A stretch of 9,744 nt of DNA from an uncultured Burkholderiaceae bacterium. Its GTDB lineage: Bacteria; Pseudomonadota; Gammaproteobacteria; Burkholderiales; Burkholderiaceae_C. The translations under genes were made by a program, and so were the position numbers. This document shows positions 1 through 6,229 of this stretch, one piece after another (within the stretch, counting starts at the first letter, position 1; the number at the start of each line of letters is the position of its first letter). The notes beneath the pieces are model-generated. The model was not told the DNA's origin. It saw nothing but the letters and a program-made list of their open reading frames with translations, and searched no databases. The stretch is taken from assembly GCA_938022295.1 (NCBI GenBank), contig CALIDR010000336.1, forward strand, positions 1-9,744, read 5' to 3'.

Positions 1-252
1 CTGCTCCGGGCGCAGGTGGCGCTCGAGCTTGTCGTACTTCCAGTCGCCGACGGCGCCGAACAGGATCGCGTCGGCGGCCTTCGCGAGGTTCAGCGTCGAC
101 TCGGGCAGCGGGTGACCGTGTGCCTCGTAGGCGGCACCGCCCACCGGCGCGCTCTCCATCTCGAGCGGCAGCTCGAGCGCGCGCAGCACCTTGACCGCCT
201 CGGCGACGATCTCGGTGCCGATGCCGTCGCCGGGCAGGATCGCGATCTTCAT
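1..252 (-). CDS. leuB: 3-isopropylmalate dehydrogenase, N-terminal part (cut by window edge)
   Basis: Cytoplasmic enzyme of leucine biosynthesis. It oxidises and decarboxylates (2R,3S)-3-isopropylmalate to 2-oxoisocaproate with NAD+. Only the first 84 codons are present; the family is about 355 residues long. The visible part starts MKIAILPGDGIGTEI, the typical LeuB/IDH-family opening with the glycine-rich PGDGIG segment. It continues with the ESAPVGGAAYEAHG and LFGAVGDWKYD segments expected near residues 33-75. The ATG at 252 is preceded by GAGGAAAG, which overlaps the leuD stop codon and lies 8 nt from the start. The gap to leuD is 14 nt, so the gene is the downstream cistron of the leuC-leuD operon. 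No frameshift or unusual composition is visible. The identification is secure; only its length cannot be judged here. Confidence 0.96.
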   Translation of the reverse strand, partial: MKIAILPGDGIGTEIVAEAVKVLRALELPLEMESAPVGGAAYEAHGHPLPESTLNLAKAADAILFGAVGDWKYDKLERHLRPEQ

Positions 253-266
253 CGTCGGGTCTTTCC

Positions 267-917
<651 letters not shown>

Positions 918-930
918 CGGGGCGGCCCGC

Positions 931-1068
931 TCACTTGTTCTTCTTGGCGGCGTCTTCGATCTTGTCACCGGCCTTCGAGATGTCCTTGCCCACCCCTTCC
1001 ACGGTGTTGCAGCCGGCCAGCGCGAGCGCGGCGGCGAGGGTCGCAAGGATGTTCAGCAGCTTGTTCAT
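931..1068 (-). CDS. Entericidin A/B-like small lipoprotein
   Basis: Predicted 45-residue lipoprotein. The N terminus MNKLLNILATLAAALALAGC is a lipoprotein signal peptide: a positive residue, a hydrophobic stretch, and a lipobox LAGC with the lipidated cysteine at residue 20. The mature part, NTVEGVGKDISKAGDKIED followed by a lysine-rich tail, has the entericidin pattern (N-T-x-x-G-x-G-x-D). E. coli EcnA and EcnB are small cell-envelope lipoproteins described as an antidote/bacteriolysin pair; whether this homologue is toxic cannot be seen. The ATG at 1068 has a strong AAGGAG site (1078-1083) 9 nt upstream. The first A of that site is the last base of the leuC stop codon. It lies between leuC and leuD with gaps of 14 and 13 nt, so it is co-transcribed and probably translationally coupled. 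It is easily missed because it is short. Confidence 0.88.
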   Translation of the reverse strand: MNKLLNILATLAAALALAGCNTVEGVGKDISKAGDKIEDAAKKNK

Positions 1069-1082
1069 GTCACCAGGCTCCT

Positions 1083-2540
1083 TCAGTTGAATCGGCGCAC
1101 GTCGACGAAATGCCCCGCCAGCGCCGCCGCGGCGGCCATCGCCGGGCTGACGAGGTGGGTGCGGCCGCCGGCGCCCTGGCGGCCCTCGAAGTTGCGGTTG
1201 CTCGTGCTCGCGCAGCGCTCGCCGGGCTCGAGCCGGTCGGCGTTCATCGCCAGGCACATGCTGCAGCCGGGCTCGCGCCACTCGAAGCCGGCGGCCTTGA
1301 ACACCTCGTGCAGCCCCTCGCGCTCGGCCTGCGCCTTGACCTGGCCCGAGCCGGGCACGACCAGCGCGAGCTTGACGTTCGGCGCGATCCGGCCGCCGAC
1401 ATTGCGCACGACGGCCGCCGCGTCGCGCAGGTCCTCGATGCGGCTGTTGGTGCACGAGCCGATGAACACCTTGTCGATGCGGATGTCGGCGATCGGCTTG
1501 TTCGGCTCCAGGCCCATGTAGCGCAGCGCGGCCTCGATCGCGTTGCGCTTGCCGGCGTCCTTCTCGCGGTCGGGGTCGGGCACGCGGTCCTCGATCGAGG
1601 CGACCATCTCCGGGCTCGTGCCCCAGGTGACCTGCGGGCGGATCCGGCTCGCGTCGAGCTCGACGACGGCGTCCCACTTCGCGTCGGGGTCGGAGTGCAG
1701 CGTGCGCCAGTACGCGACCGCCTGCTCCCACTCGGCGCCGCCGACGAAGCGGCCGCTGCGGCGGTCGGTGCCCGGCGCGAACGGCCGGCCCTTGACGTAC
1801 TCGATCGTCTTGTCGTCCACCGCGACCAGCCCGGCGCGCGCGCCGGCCTCGATCGCCATGTTGCACACCGTCATCCGCCCTTCCATGCTCAGCGCGCGGA
1901 TCGCGCTGCCCCCGAACTCGATCGTGTAGCCGGTGCCGCCGGCGGTGCCGATCTTGCCGATGATCGCGAGCACGATGTCCTTCGCGGTGCAGCCGCGCGG
2001 CAGCGCGCCCTCGACGCGCACGAGCATGTTCCTCGCCTTCTTGGCCAGCAGCGTCTGGGTGGCCAGCACGTGCTCGACCTCGCTCGTGCCGATGCCGTGC
2101 GCCAGCGCGCCGAACGCGCCGTGCGTGCTCGTGTGGCTGTCGCCGCACACCACCGTCATGCCCGGCAGCGTCGCGCCGTTCTCGGGGCCGATCACGTGCA
2201 CGATGCCCTGCCGCCGGTCGAGGAACGGGAAGTACGCCGCGGCGCCGAAGGCCCTGATGTTGGCGTCGAGGGTGACGATCTGCTGCTTGCTCACCGGGTC
2301 GGCGATGCCGTCGTAGCCGCGTTCCCAGCCGGTGGTGGGCGTGTTGTGATCGGCGGTGGCGACGATCGAGCTCGTGCGCCACGGCTTGCGCCCGGCCAGC
2401 CGCAGCCCCTCGAAGGCCTGCGGGCTCGTCACCTCGTGCACGAGGTGGCGGTCGATGTAGAGGATCGACGTGCCGTCGTCCTCGGTGTGGACGACGTGGT
2501 CGTCCCAGAGCTTGTCGTACAGCGTGCGGGCGGTCGTCAT
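1083..2540 (-). CDS. leuC: 3-isopropylmalate dehydratase large subunit
   Basis: Large, [4Fe-4S]-carrying subunit of isopropylmalate isomerase (aconitase superfamily), acting with LeuD in leucine biosynthesis. The product is 485 residues, slightly longer than the usual ~470. The N terminus (MTTARTLYDKLWDDHVV) is canonical, which fixes the start at 2540. Family landmarks are VCGDSHTSTHGAFGALAHGIGT around 131-152, GSCTNSRIEDLR at 361-372, and GCSMCLAMN at 425-433. The cluster-ligand cysteines are therefore C363, C426 and C429. The ribosome site is weak (AGG, 9 nt upstream). The 55-nt gap to the Lrp-type gene contains a short imperfect hairpin (about 2553-2571) and a CAAT-like element but no convincing leucine-rich leader peptide. 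Co-transcription with the upstream regulator is likely but not proven. Confidence 0.98.
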   Translation of the reverse strand: MTTARTLYDKLWDDHVVHTEDDGTSILYIDRHLVHEVTSPQAFEGLRLAGRKPWRTSSIVATADHNTPTTGWERGYDGIADPVSKQQIVTLDANIRAFGAAAYFPFLDRRQGIVHVIGPENGATLPGMTVVCGDSHTSTHGAFGALAHGIGTSEVEHVLATQTLLAKKARNMLVRVEGALPRGCTAKDIVLAIIGKIGTAGGTGYTIEFGGSAIRALSMEGRMTVCNMAIEAGARAGLVAVDDKTIEYVKGRPFAPGTDRRSGRFVGGAEWEQAVAYWRTLHSDPDAKWDAVVELDASRIRPQVTWGTSPEMVASIEDRVPDPDREKDAGKRNAIEAALRYMGLEPNKPIADIRIDKVFIGSCTNSRIEDLRDAAAVVRNVGGRIAPNVKLALVVPGSGQVKAQAEREGLHEVFKAAGFEWREPGCSMCLAMNADRLEPGERCASTSNRNFEGRQGAGGRTHLVSPAMAAAAALAGHFVDVRRFN

Positions 2541-2595
2541 GGCAGCGCGCCTGGGGTCGTTCCCGGAACCCGCGATTGTCGCAGGCCGGCGGCGC

Positions 2596-3069
2596 TCAGG
2601 TGGGCAGCGGCAATGCGGTGGTGCACTTGATCTCGTCGAGGCACACGCTCGAGCGCACGCCGGTGACGCCGGGCAGGCGCATCAGCGAGCGCATCAGGAA
2701 GTCCGACAGCGACTTCAGGTCGCGCGCGACGACCTTGACGACGTAGTCGAAGTCGCCGGTCACCGAATAGCACTCGAGCACCTCGGGCAGCTCGGCGACG
2801 AGGTCCTTGAACTTCGGGATCTCGCGGATGTGGCCCTTCTCCATCGCGACGTGGATGAAGGCGACGACGCCGAAGCCGAGCCGCACGGCGTCGAGCCGCG
2901 TCTCGTAGCCGGCGATGACGCCGAGCGCCTCGAGCCGCCGGTGGCGGCGGTGGCACTGCGCCGGCGACAGGCTCGCCGCCTCGGCGAGCTCGAGGTTGGT
3001 CGCACGGCCGTGGCGCTGCAGGAAGTCGAGGATGCGGCGGTCGGTTCGATCCAGATCAAGGGCGTACAA
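2596..3069 (-). CDS. Lrp/AsnC-family transcriptional regulator
   Basis: Predicted DNA-binding regulator of 157 residues, the normal length for this family. The N-terminal winged helix-turn-helix runs from about residue 7 to 55 (DRTDRRILDFLQRHGR, then SLSPAQCHRRHRRLEALGVI at the recognition helix). A C-terminal RAM/ligand-binding domain follows (about 68-150), with TGDFDYVVKVVARDL at 104-118. I chose a TTG start at 3069 because an AGGAG site lies 6 nt upstream and the resulting N terminus (YALDLDRTD) is where family members begin; the open frame before it has no such support. The gene is divergent from the ABC importer and 55 nt upstream of leuC. Members often sense amino acids and autoregulate, so both the importer/catabolic genes and the leu operon are candidate targets. 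That is inference; the ligand is unknown. Confidence 0.93.
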   Translation of the reverse strand: MYALDLDRTDRRILDFLQRHGRATNLELAEAASLSPAQCHRRHRRLEALGVIAGYETRLDAVRLGFGVVAFIHVAMEKGHIREIPKFKDLVAELPEVLECYSVTGDFDYVVKVVARDLKSLSDFLMRSLMRLPGVTGVRSSVCLDEIKCTTALPLPT

Positions 3070-3075
3070 GGATCT

Positions 3076-3080
3076 CTCCT
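3076..3080 (-). promoter_or_regulatory. Ribosome binding site deciding the TTG start of the Lrp-type gene
   Basis: On the minus strand the sequence reads AAAGGAGAGATCC then TTG. The AGGAG core is 6 nt from the TTG at 3069. No upstream in-frame start has a comparable site, so this decides the start of the regulator. Confidence 0.75.
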
Positions 3081-3089
3081 TTGATGGCG

Positions 3090-3176
3090 TTCTAGTGCAA
3101 CGTCGTTTCTGGTTTCGGGGCATTCCCGGGCGTCGGATGCAAAGCAATTGTGCACTTGACGTTCGACAATTTCACC
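3090..3176. promoter_or_regulatory. Divergent promoter/operator region between the Lrp-type gene and the importer
   Basis: This is the AT-richest stretch of an otherwise very GC-rich window and lies between two divergent genes. It contains TGCAA at 3096-3100 and again at 3138-3142, 42 bp apart. The second copy begins an imperfect inverted repeat ending in TGCA (3138-3154). A further inverted repeat pairs AATTGT (3146-3151) with ACAATT (3166-3171), half-sites 20 bp centre to centre. A TTGACG hexamer (3157-3162) resembles a -35 box on the plus strand, but no good -10 is found at 16-18 bp. Lrp-type proteins commonly bind imperfect, repeated sites next to their own gene, so this is the likely operator. 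No exact binding site or transcription start is claimed. Confidence 0.45.
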
Positions 3177-3199
3177 CGTCGCCACCACCCGTGGCGGCG
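3177..3199 (+). other. Leader hairpin 1 upstream of the importer operon
   Basis: CGTCGCCAC (3177-3185) pairs with GTGGCGGCG (3191-3199), giving a 9-bp stem with one G-U pair around a 5-nt loop (CACCC). If transcription starts in the AT-rich region just upstream, this lies in the 5' untranslated region of the binding-protein gene. No U-tract follows. Its role is unknown. Confidence 0.4.
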
Positions 3200-3206
3200 A
3201 TCCGAA

Positions 3207-3233
3207 GGGGCCGGCGCCAGCCGCGCCGGCCCC
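3207..3233 (+). other. Leader hairpin 2, perfect 11-bp GC stem
   Basis: GGGGCCGGCGC (3207-3217) and GCGCCGGCCCC (3223-3233) form a perfect 11-bp, all-G/C stem with a 5-nt loop (CAGCC). It sits 7 nt after hairpin 1 and 51 nt before the importer start codon. There is no run of T after it, so it is not a standard intrinsic terminator. It could slow transcription, protect the 5' end of the mRNA, or take part in attenuation. In 70% GC sequence some hairpins arise by chance, but 11 uninterrupted pairs is strong. Confidence 0.5.
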
Positions 3234-3284
3234 GCTGCGAGCCCCAGCCGACCCCGATCCCACGAGGATCACCGAGGAGACCCC

Positions 3285-4280
3285 ATGCCTGCCCTGCCCG
3301 CCCGCCCGACTCGCCGCACCCTGGCCCTGCTGCCGCTGCACGCCGCGCTCGCCGCCGCCCTCGCCTTCACGCCTGCCGTGGCGTCGAACACGAAGACGGT
3401 GGCCGTCACCGCGATCGTCGAACACCCCGCCCTCGACGCCGCCCGCGACGGCGTGCGCGACGAGCTGAAGGCCGCCGGCTTCGAGCCCGGCAGGAACCTG
3501 CGCTTCGACTACCAGAGCGCGCAGGGCAACACCGGCACCGCGGCGCAGATCGCGCGCAAGTACGTCGGTGACCGCCCCGACGTGATCGTCGCGATCGCCA
3601 CGCCGTCGGCGCAGGCCGTGGTGGCCGCCACGCGCGACATCCCGGTCGTCTTCAGCGCCGTCACCGACCCCGTGGCCGCCAAGCTCGTCAAGGGCTGGGA
3701 CGCCGCCGGCGGCAACGTCACCGGCGTGTCGGACATGTCGCCGCTGGCCAGGCACCTCGAGCTGATCAAGCAGGTCGTGCCCGCCGCCAAACGCGTCGGC
3801 GTGATCTACAGCCCGGGCGAGGCCAACTCGGTGGCGATCGTCGAGGCGCTGAAGAAGGCCGCGCCGGCCGCCGGCCTCGTGCTCGTCGAGGCCGCCGCGT
3901 CGCGCACGGTGGACGTGCCGGGCGCTGCGCAGAGCCTGGTCGGCAAGGCCGACGTGATCTACGCGCCGACCGACAACAACGTGATGTCGGCCTTCGAGGG
4001 CATCGTGCGCGTCGCCCAGCAGGCCAAGCTGCCGGTCGTCGCCGCCGACACCGAAGCCGTCAAGCGCGGCGCCGTCGCGGCGCTGGGCCTGAACTACTAC
4101 GACCTCGGCCGCCAGACCGGCAGGCTCGTCGTGCGCGTGCTCAACGGCGAGGCGCCGGGCAGCATCCCCGCCCAGGTCAGCCAGACGTTCGAACTGCACG
4201 TCAACCCTGCCGCCGCGCAGCGCCAGGGCCTGACGCTGGCCGAAGACCTCGTCAAGGCGGCGAAGGTCGTCGTCAAGTAG
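3285..4280 (+). CDS. ABC transporter substrate-binding protein, TrpX-type (COG2984/PF04392)
   Basis: Periplasmic binding protein of 331 residues for an ABC importer. A signal peptide covers about residues 1-33: arginines at 7-11, a hydrophobic core at 13-28, and an AVA cleavage site. The mature part follows the ABC_sub_bind pattern: VAVTAIVEHPALDAARDG at 38-55, a DVIVAIATPSAQA segment near 98-110, and repeated Rossmann-like beta/alpha units forming two lobes. The family includes streptococcal TrpX, which binds tryptophan and other aromatic amino acids; the ligand here is inferred from family and neighbours only. The ATG at 3285 has GAGGAGA just upstream. It is the first gene of a three-gene importer operon, divergent from an Lrp-type regulator and preceded by two hairpins. 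Confidence 0.9.
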   Translation: MPALPARPTRRTLALLPLHAALAAALAFTPAVASNTKTVAVTAIVEHPALDAARDGVRDELKAAGFEPGRNLRFDYQSAQGNTGTAAQIARKYVGDRPDVIVAIATPSAQAVVAATRDIPVVFSAVTDPVAAKLVKGWDAAGGNVTGVSDMSPLARHLELIKQVVPAAKRVGVIYSPGEANSVAIVEALKKAAPAAGLVLVEAAASRTVDVPGAAQSLVGKADVIYAPTDNNVMSAFEGIVRVAQQAKLPVVAADTEAVKRGAVAALGLNYYDLGRQTGRLVVRVLNGEAPGSIPAQVSQTFELHVNPAAAQRQGLTLAEDLVKAAKVVVK

Positions 4281-4289
4281 GCGCCGGCT

Positions 4290-4305
4290 GCCGCCGCGCG
4301 GCGGC
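4290..4305 (+). other. 16-nt perfect palindrome after the binding-protein gene
   Basis: GCCGCCGCGCGGCGGC is its own reverse complement and starts 9 nt after the stop of the binding-protein gene, followed by CCCCTT. It can fold as a 6-bp stem with a 4-nt loop. Stable structures at this place in binding-protein operons often keep the first cistron more abundant than the permease mRNA; that role is inferred here. It lies in the 93-nt gap before the permease, which shows no other recognisable signal except the permease ribosome site. Confidence 0.45.
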
Positions 4306-4373
4306 CCCTTCCGCTACACCCGCCCGGCGCGCCGCGCGTGCGCCCGGCCCCCCGTTGCCCGAGGTATTCCCCC

Positions 4374-5303
4374 ATGTCGCTGTTCGCCACCCTGGGCGCG
4401 ATCGAGATCGGTCTGATCTTCGGACTGGTCGCGCTCGGCGTCTACCTGTCGTTTCGCATCGTCAACTTCCCCGACCTCACCGTCGACGGCAGCTTCCCGC
4501 TCGGCGGCGCGGTCGCCGCGGCGCTGATCGTCGCCGGCACCGACCCCTTCGTCGCCACCGCCGCCGCCATCGCCGCCGGCGCGATGGCCGGCTGGCTCAC
4601 CGCCTACCTCCACGTGCGGCTGCGCATCATGCAGCTGCTGGCGAGCATCCTGGTGATGATCGCGCTGTACTCGGTGAATCTGCGCATCATGGGCAAGCCC
4701 AACGTCGCGCTGATCGGCGAGCCCACCGTGTTCGGCGCGCTGGCGGTCGCGGCGATCCCCGAGATGTGGTTCAAGCCGCTGCTGCTGCTCGTCGTCGTCG
4801 TCGTCGCCAAGGTCGGCATCGACCTGTACTTCGCGTCGTCGAGCGGGCTGGCGATGCGCGCCACCGGCGGCAACCCGCGCATGGCGCGCGCCCAGGGCAT
4901 CGGCACCGACGGCTACACGCTCGGCGCGCTGGCGCTGTCGAACGCCCTCGTCGCGCTGGCCGGGGCGCTGTTCGTGCAGACGCAAGGCGGCGCCGACATC
5001 TCGATGGGCATCGGCACGATCGTGATCGGCCTGGCCGCGGTGATCATCGGCGAGACGCTGATGCCCGCGCGCCGGATCTGGATCACGACGCTGGCGGTCG
5101 TCGTCGGCGCGCTGCTGTACCGCTTCTTCATCGCCGCGGCGCTGAACACCGACTTCATGGGCCTGCAGGCGCAGGACCTGAACCTGGTCACCGCCGTCCT
5201 CGTCGGCCTAGCGCTGCTGGTGCCGCAGCTCAAGCGCCGCCTGGCGCCGCGCCGCCCGGCTGCCGCCACGCCCGTCCGACCCCAACCGCAGGGAGCCCGC
5301 TGA
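4374..5303 (+). CDS. ABC transporter permease, TrpY-type (COG4120)
   Basis: Inner-membrane permease of 309 residues partnering the upstream binding protein. Hydrophobic segments lie near residues 8-28, 43-55, 58-80, 86-104, 134-153, 181-203, 211-228, 237-256 and 268-284, so about eight or nine membrane spans. The NFPDLTVDGSFPLGGA segment at 31-46 is characteristic of the COG4120 family. The cytoplasmic loop around 161-180 (GNPRMARAQGIGT) is the likely ATPase coupling loop. The C-terminal tail is proline/arginine-rich and probably cytoplasmic. The start ATG at 4374 has GAGG 9 nt upstream; an in-frame upstream ATP-like extension lacks family similarity. The stop codon is one base from the ATPase start, so the two are co-translated. 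Substrate is predicted to be an (aromatic) amino acid from the family. Confidence 0.93.
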   Translation: MSLFATLGAIEIGLIFGLVALGVYLSFRIVNFPDLTVDGSFPLGGAVAAALIVAGTDPFVATAAAIAAGAMAGWLTAYLHVRLRIMQLLASILVMIALYSVNLRIMGKPNVALIGEPTVFGALAVAAIPEMWFKPLLLLVVVVVAKVGIDLYFASSSGLAMRATGGNPRMARAQGIGTDGYTLGALALSNALVALAGALFVQTQGGADISMGIGTIVIGLAAVIIGETLMPARRIWITTLAVVVGALLYRFFIAAALNTDFMGLQAQDLNLVTAVLVGLALLVPQLKRRLAPRRPAAATPVRPQPQGAR

Positions 5304-5304
5304 G

Positions 5305-6102
5305 ATGCTGCGCGCCACCGACCTCGAACTGACGTTCAACCCCGGCACCCCGATCGAGAACCACGTGCTGCGCGGCCTGAGCCTGGAGATCCCCACCGGC
5401 CAGTTCGTCACCGTCATCGGCTCCAACGGCGCCGGCAAGTCGACGTTCCTCAACGCCGTCAGCGGCGACCTGTTCGTCGACGCCGGCACGATCGAGATCG
5501 ACGGCAGCGACGTCACGCGCGTGCCGGCCTGGGCCCGCGCCGGGCTCGTGGCCCGCGTGTTCCAGGACCCGATGGCCGGCACCTGCGAGGCGCTGACGAT
5601 CGAGGAGAACATGGCCCTGGCCGTCAAGCGCGGCCAGCGCTGTGGCCCCGGCTTCGCGCTGAACCGCGAGCTGCGCGAGCTGTTCCGCGACAAGCTCGCG
5701 ATGCTCAGGCTCGGCCTCGAGAACCGGCTCGGCGACCGCATCGGGCTGCTCTCGGGCGGGCAGCGGCAGGCGGTGAGCCTGCTGATGGCGTCGCTGCAGC
5801 CGTCGCGCATCCTGCTGCTCGACGAGCACACGGCGGCACTCGACCCGAAGACGGCCGCCTTCGTGCTCGAGCTGACGGCGCGCATCGTCGACGAGGGCAA
5901 GCTCACCGCGATGATGGTCACGCACAGCATGCGCCAGGCGCTGGACTACGGCAGCCGCACCGTGATGCTGCACCAGGGCCGCGTCGTGCTCGACGTCGAG
6001 GGCCCGCAGCGCCACACGATGAGCGTCGAGGATCTGCTGCACATGTTCGAGAAGACCCGCGGCGAGCAGCTCGACGACGACAAGCTGCTGCTGGCCGCAT
6101 GA
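5305..6102 (+). CDS. ABC transporter ATP-binding protein, TrpZ-type (COG1101)
   Basis: Cytoplasmic ATPase of 265 residues that powers the importer. All nucleotide-binding motifs are intact: Walker A GSNGAGKST at 39-47, Q-loop glutamine at 87 (VFQDP), signature LSGGQRQ at 149-155, Walker B ILLLDEH at 169-175, D-loop ALDPKT near 178-183, and H-loop histidine 207 (VTHSM). The YGSRTVMLHQGRVVLDVEG segment near 215-233 is typical of the COG1101 group. The ATG follows the permease stop by one base, with GGGAG 9 nt upstream inside the permease tail. The stop codon lies in the loop of a perfect 12-bp hairpin, which probably marks the 3' end of the importer mRNA. Confidence 0.94.
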   Translation: MLRATDLELTFNPGTPIENHVLRGLSLEIPTGQFVTVIGSNGAGKSTFLNAVSGDLFVDAGTIEIDGSDVTRVPAWARAGLVARVFQDPMAGTCEALTIEENMALAVKRGQRCGPGFALNRELRELFRDKLAMLRLGLENRLGDRIGLLSGGQRQAVSLLMASLQPSRILLLDEHTAALDPKTAAFVLELTARIVDEGKLTAMMVTHSMRQALDYGSRTVMLHQGRVVLDVEGPQRHTMSVEDLLHMFEKTRGEQLDDDKLLLAA

Positions 6103-6114
6103 GCGGCCAGCAGC
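6087..6114 (+). terminator. Perfect 12-bp hairpin spanning the ATPase stop codon (possible terminator or 3' stabiliser)
   Basis: GCTGCTGGCCGC (6087-6098) and GCGGCCAGCAGC (6103-6114) are exact reverse complements around an ATGA loop that contains the TGA stop. The strength and position suggest a 3'-end structure for the importer transcript. It lacks a downstream T-run (CTCGCTG follows), so it is either a U-less terminator, a bidirectional pause/stability element, or partly chance in GC-rich coding sequence. The left arm encodes the last residues of the ATPase. Confidence 0.4.
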
Positions 6115-6137
6115 CTCGCTGAACACACCGCTCCCCC

Positions 6138-6159
6138 GAGCTCCCTCCGGGAGGGGCTC
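6138..6159 (+). other. Hairpin that would sequester a strong Shine-Dalgarno sequence
   Basis: GAGCTCC (6138-6144) can pair with GGGGCTC (6153-6159), seven pairs including one G-U, leaving an 8-nt loop. The right side contains most of the GGGAGGGG tract (6149-6156), a near-ideal ribosome site 7 nt before the ATG at 6164. An alternative fold pairs CTCCC (6141-6145) with GGGAG (6149-6153). Either fold hides the ribosome site. Regulatory use is inference. Confidence 0.35.
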
Positions 6160-6163
6160 CAGC

Positions 6164-6229
6164 ATGACCCACGAAGCGCGGTCTGAGGGCCGCGCACCCA
6201 TACACCTCACGTGCGAGAGACTGGAATGA
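6164..6229 (+). CDS. Possible 21-codon leader peptide overlapping the dehydrogenase start
   Basis: A short ORF (MTHEARSEGRAPIHLTCERLE) begins 7 nt after a GGGAGGGG ribosome site and ends with a TGA that overlaps the dehydrogenase ATG as ATGA. This is the same coupling seen later in the operon. The dehydrogenase itself has only a weak ribosome site (GAGAG), so reading this leader could deliver ribosomes to it. Two codons, ATA and AGA, are rare for such a GC-rich gene set. I recognise no homologue and the peptide has no hydrophobic segment. It may be a genuine coupling leader or a chance ORF in a 123-nt intergenic stretch. Confidence 0.35.
   Translation: MTHEARSEGRAPIHLTCERLE

Noticed and set aside
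2553..2571. Short hairpin in the leuC leader (GTTC/GAAC with a 3-nt loop)
   Set aside because: Only four uninterrupted pairs plus a bulged extension. No leucine-rich leader peptide or terminator accompanies it, so attenuation is not supported.
2572..2582. CAAT-like element before leuC as a promoter
   Set aside because: On the minus strand GCGACAAT resembles a -10 box, but no acceptable -35 hexamer lies 16-18 bp upstream, so no promoter is called.
4325..4334. 10-nt palindrome CGGCGCGCCG before the permease
   Set aside because: Too short to be distinguished from chance in this base composition.
6211..6225. GTG at 6211 as an alternative start of the dehydrogenase
   Set aside because: It has no well-placed ribosome site and adds five non-family residues. 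The ATG at 6226 gives the expected N terminus and the ATGA overlap.
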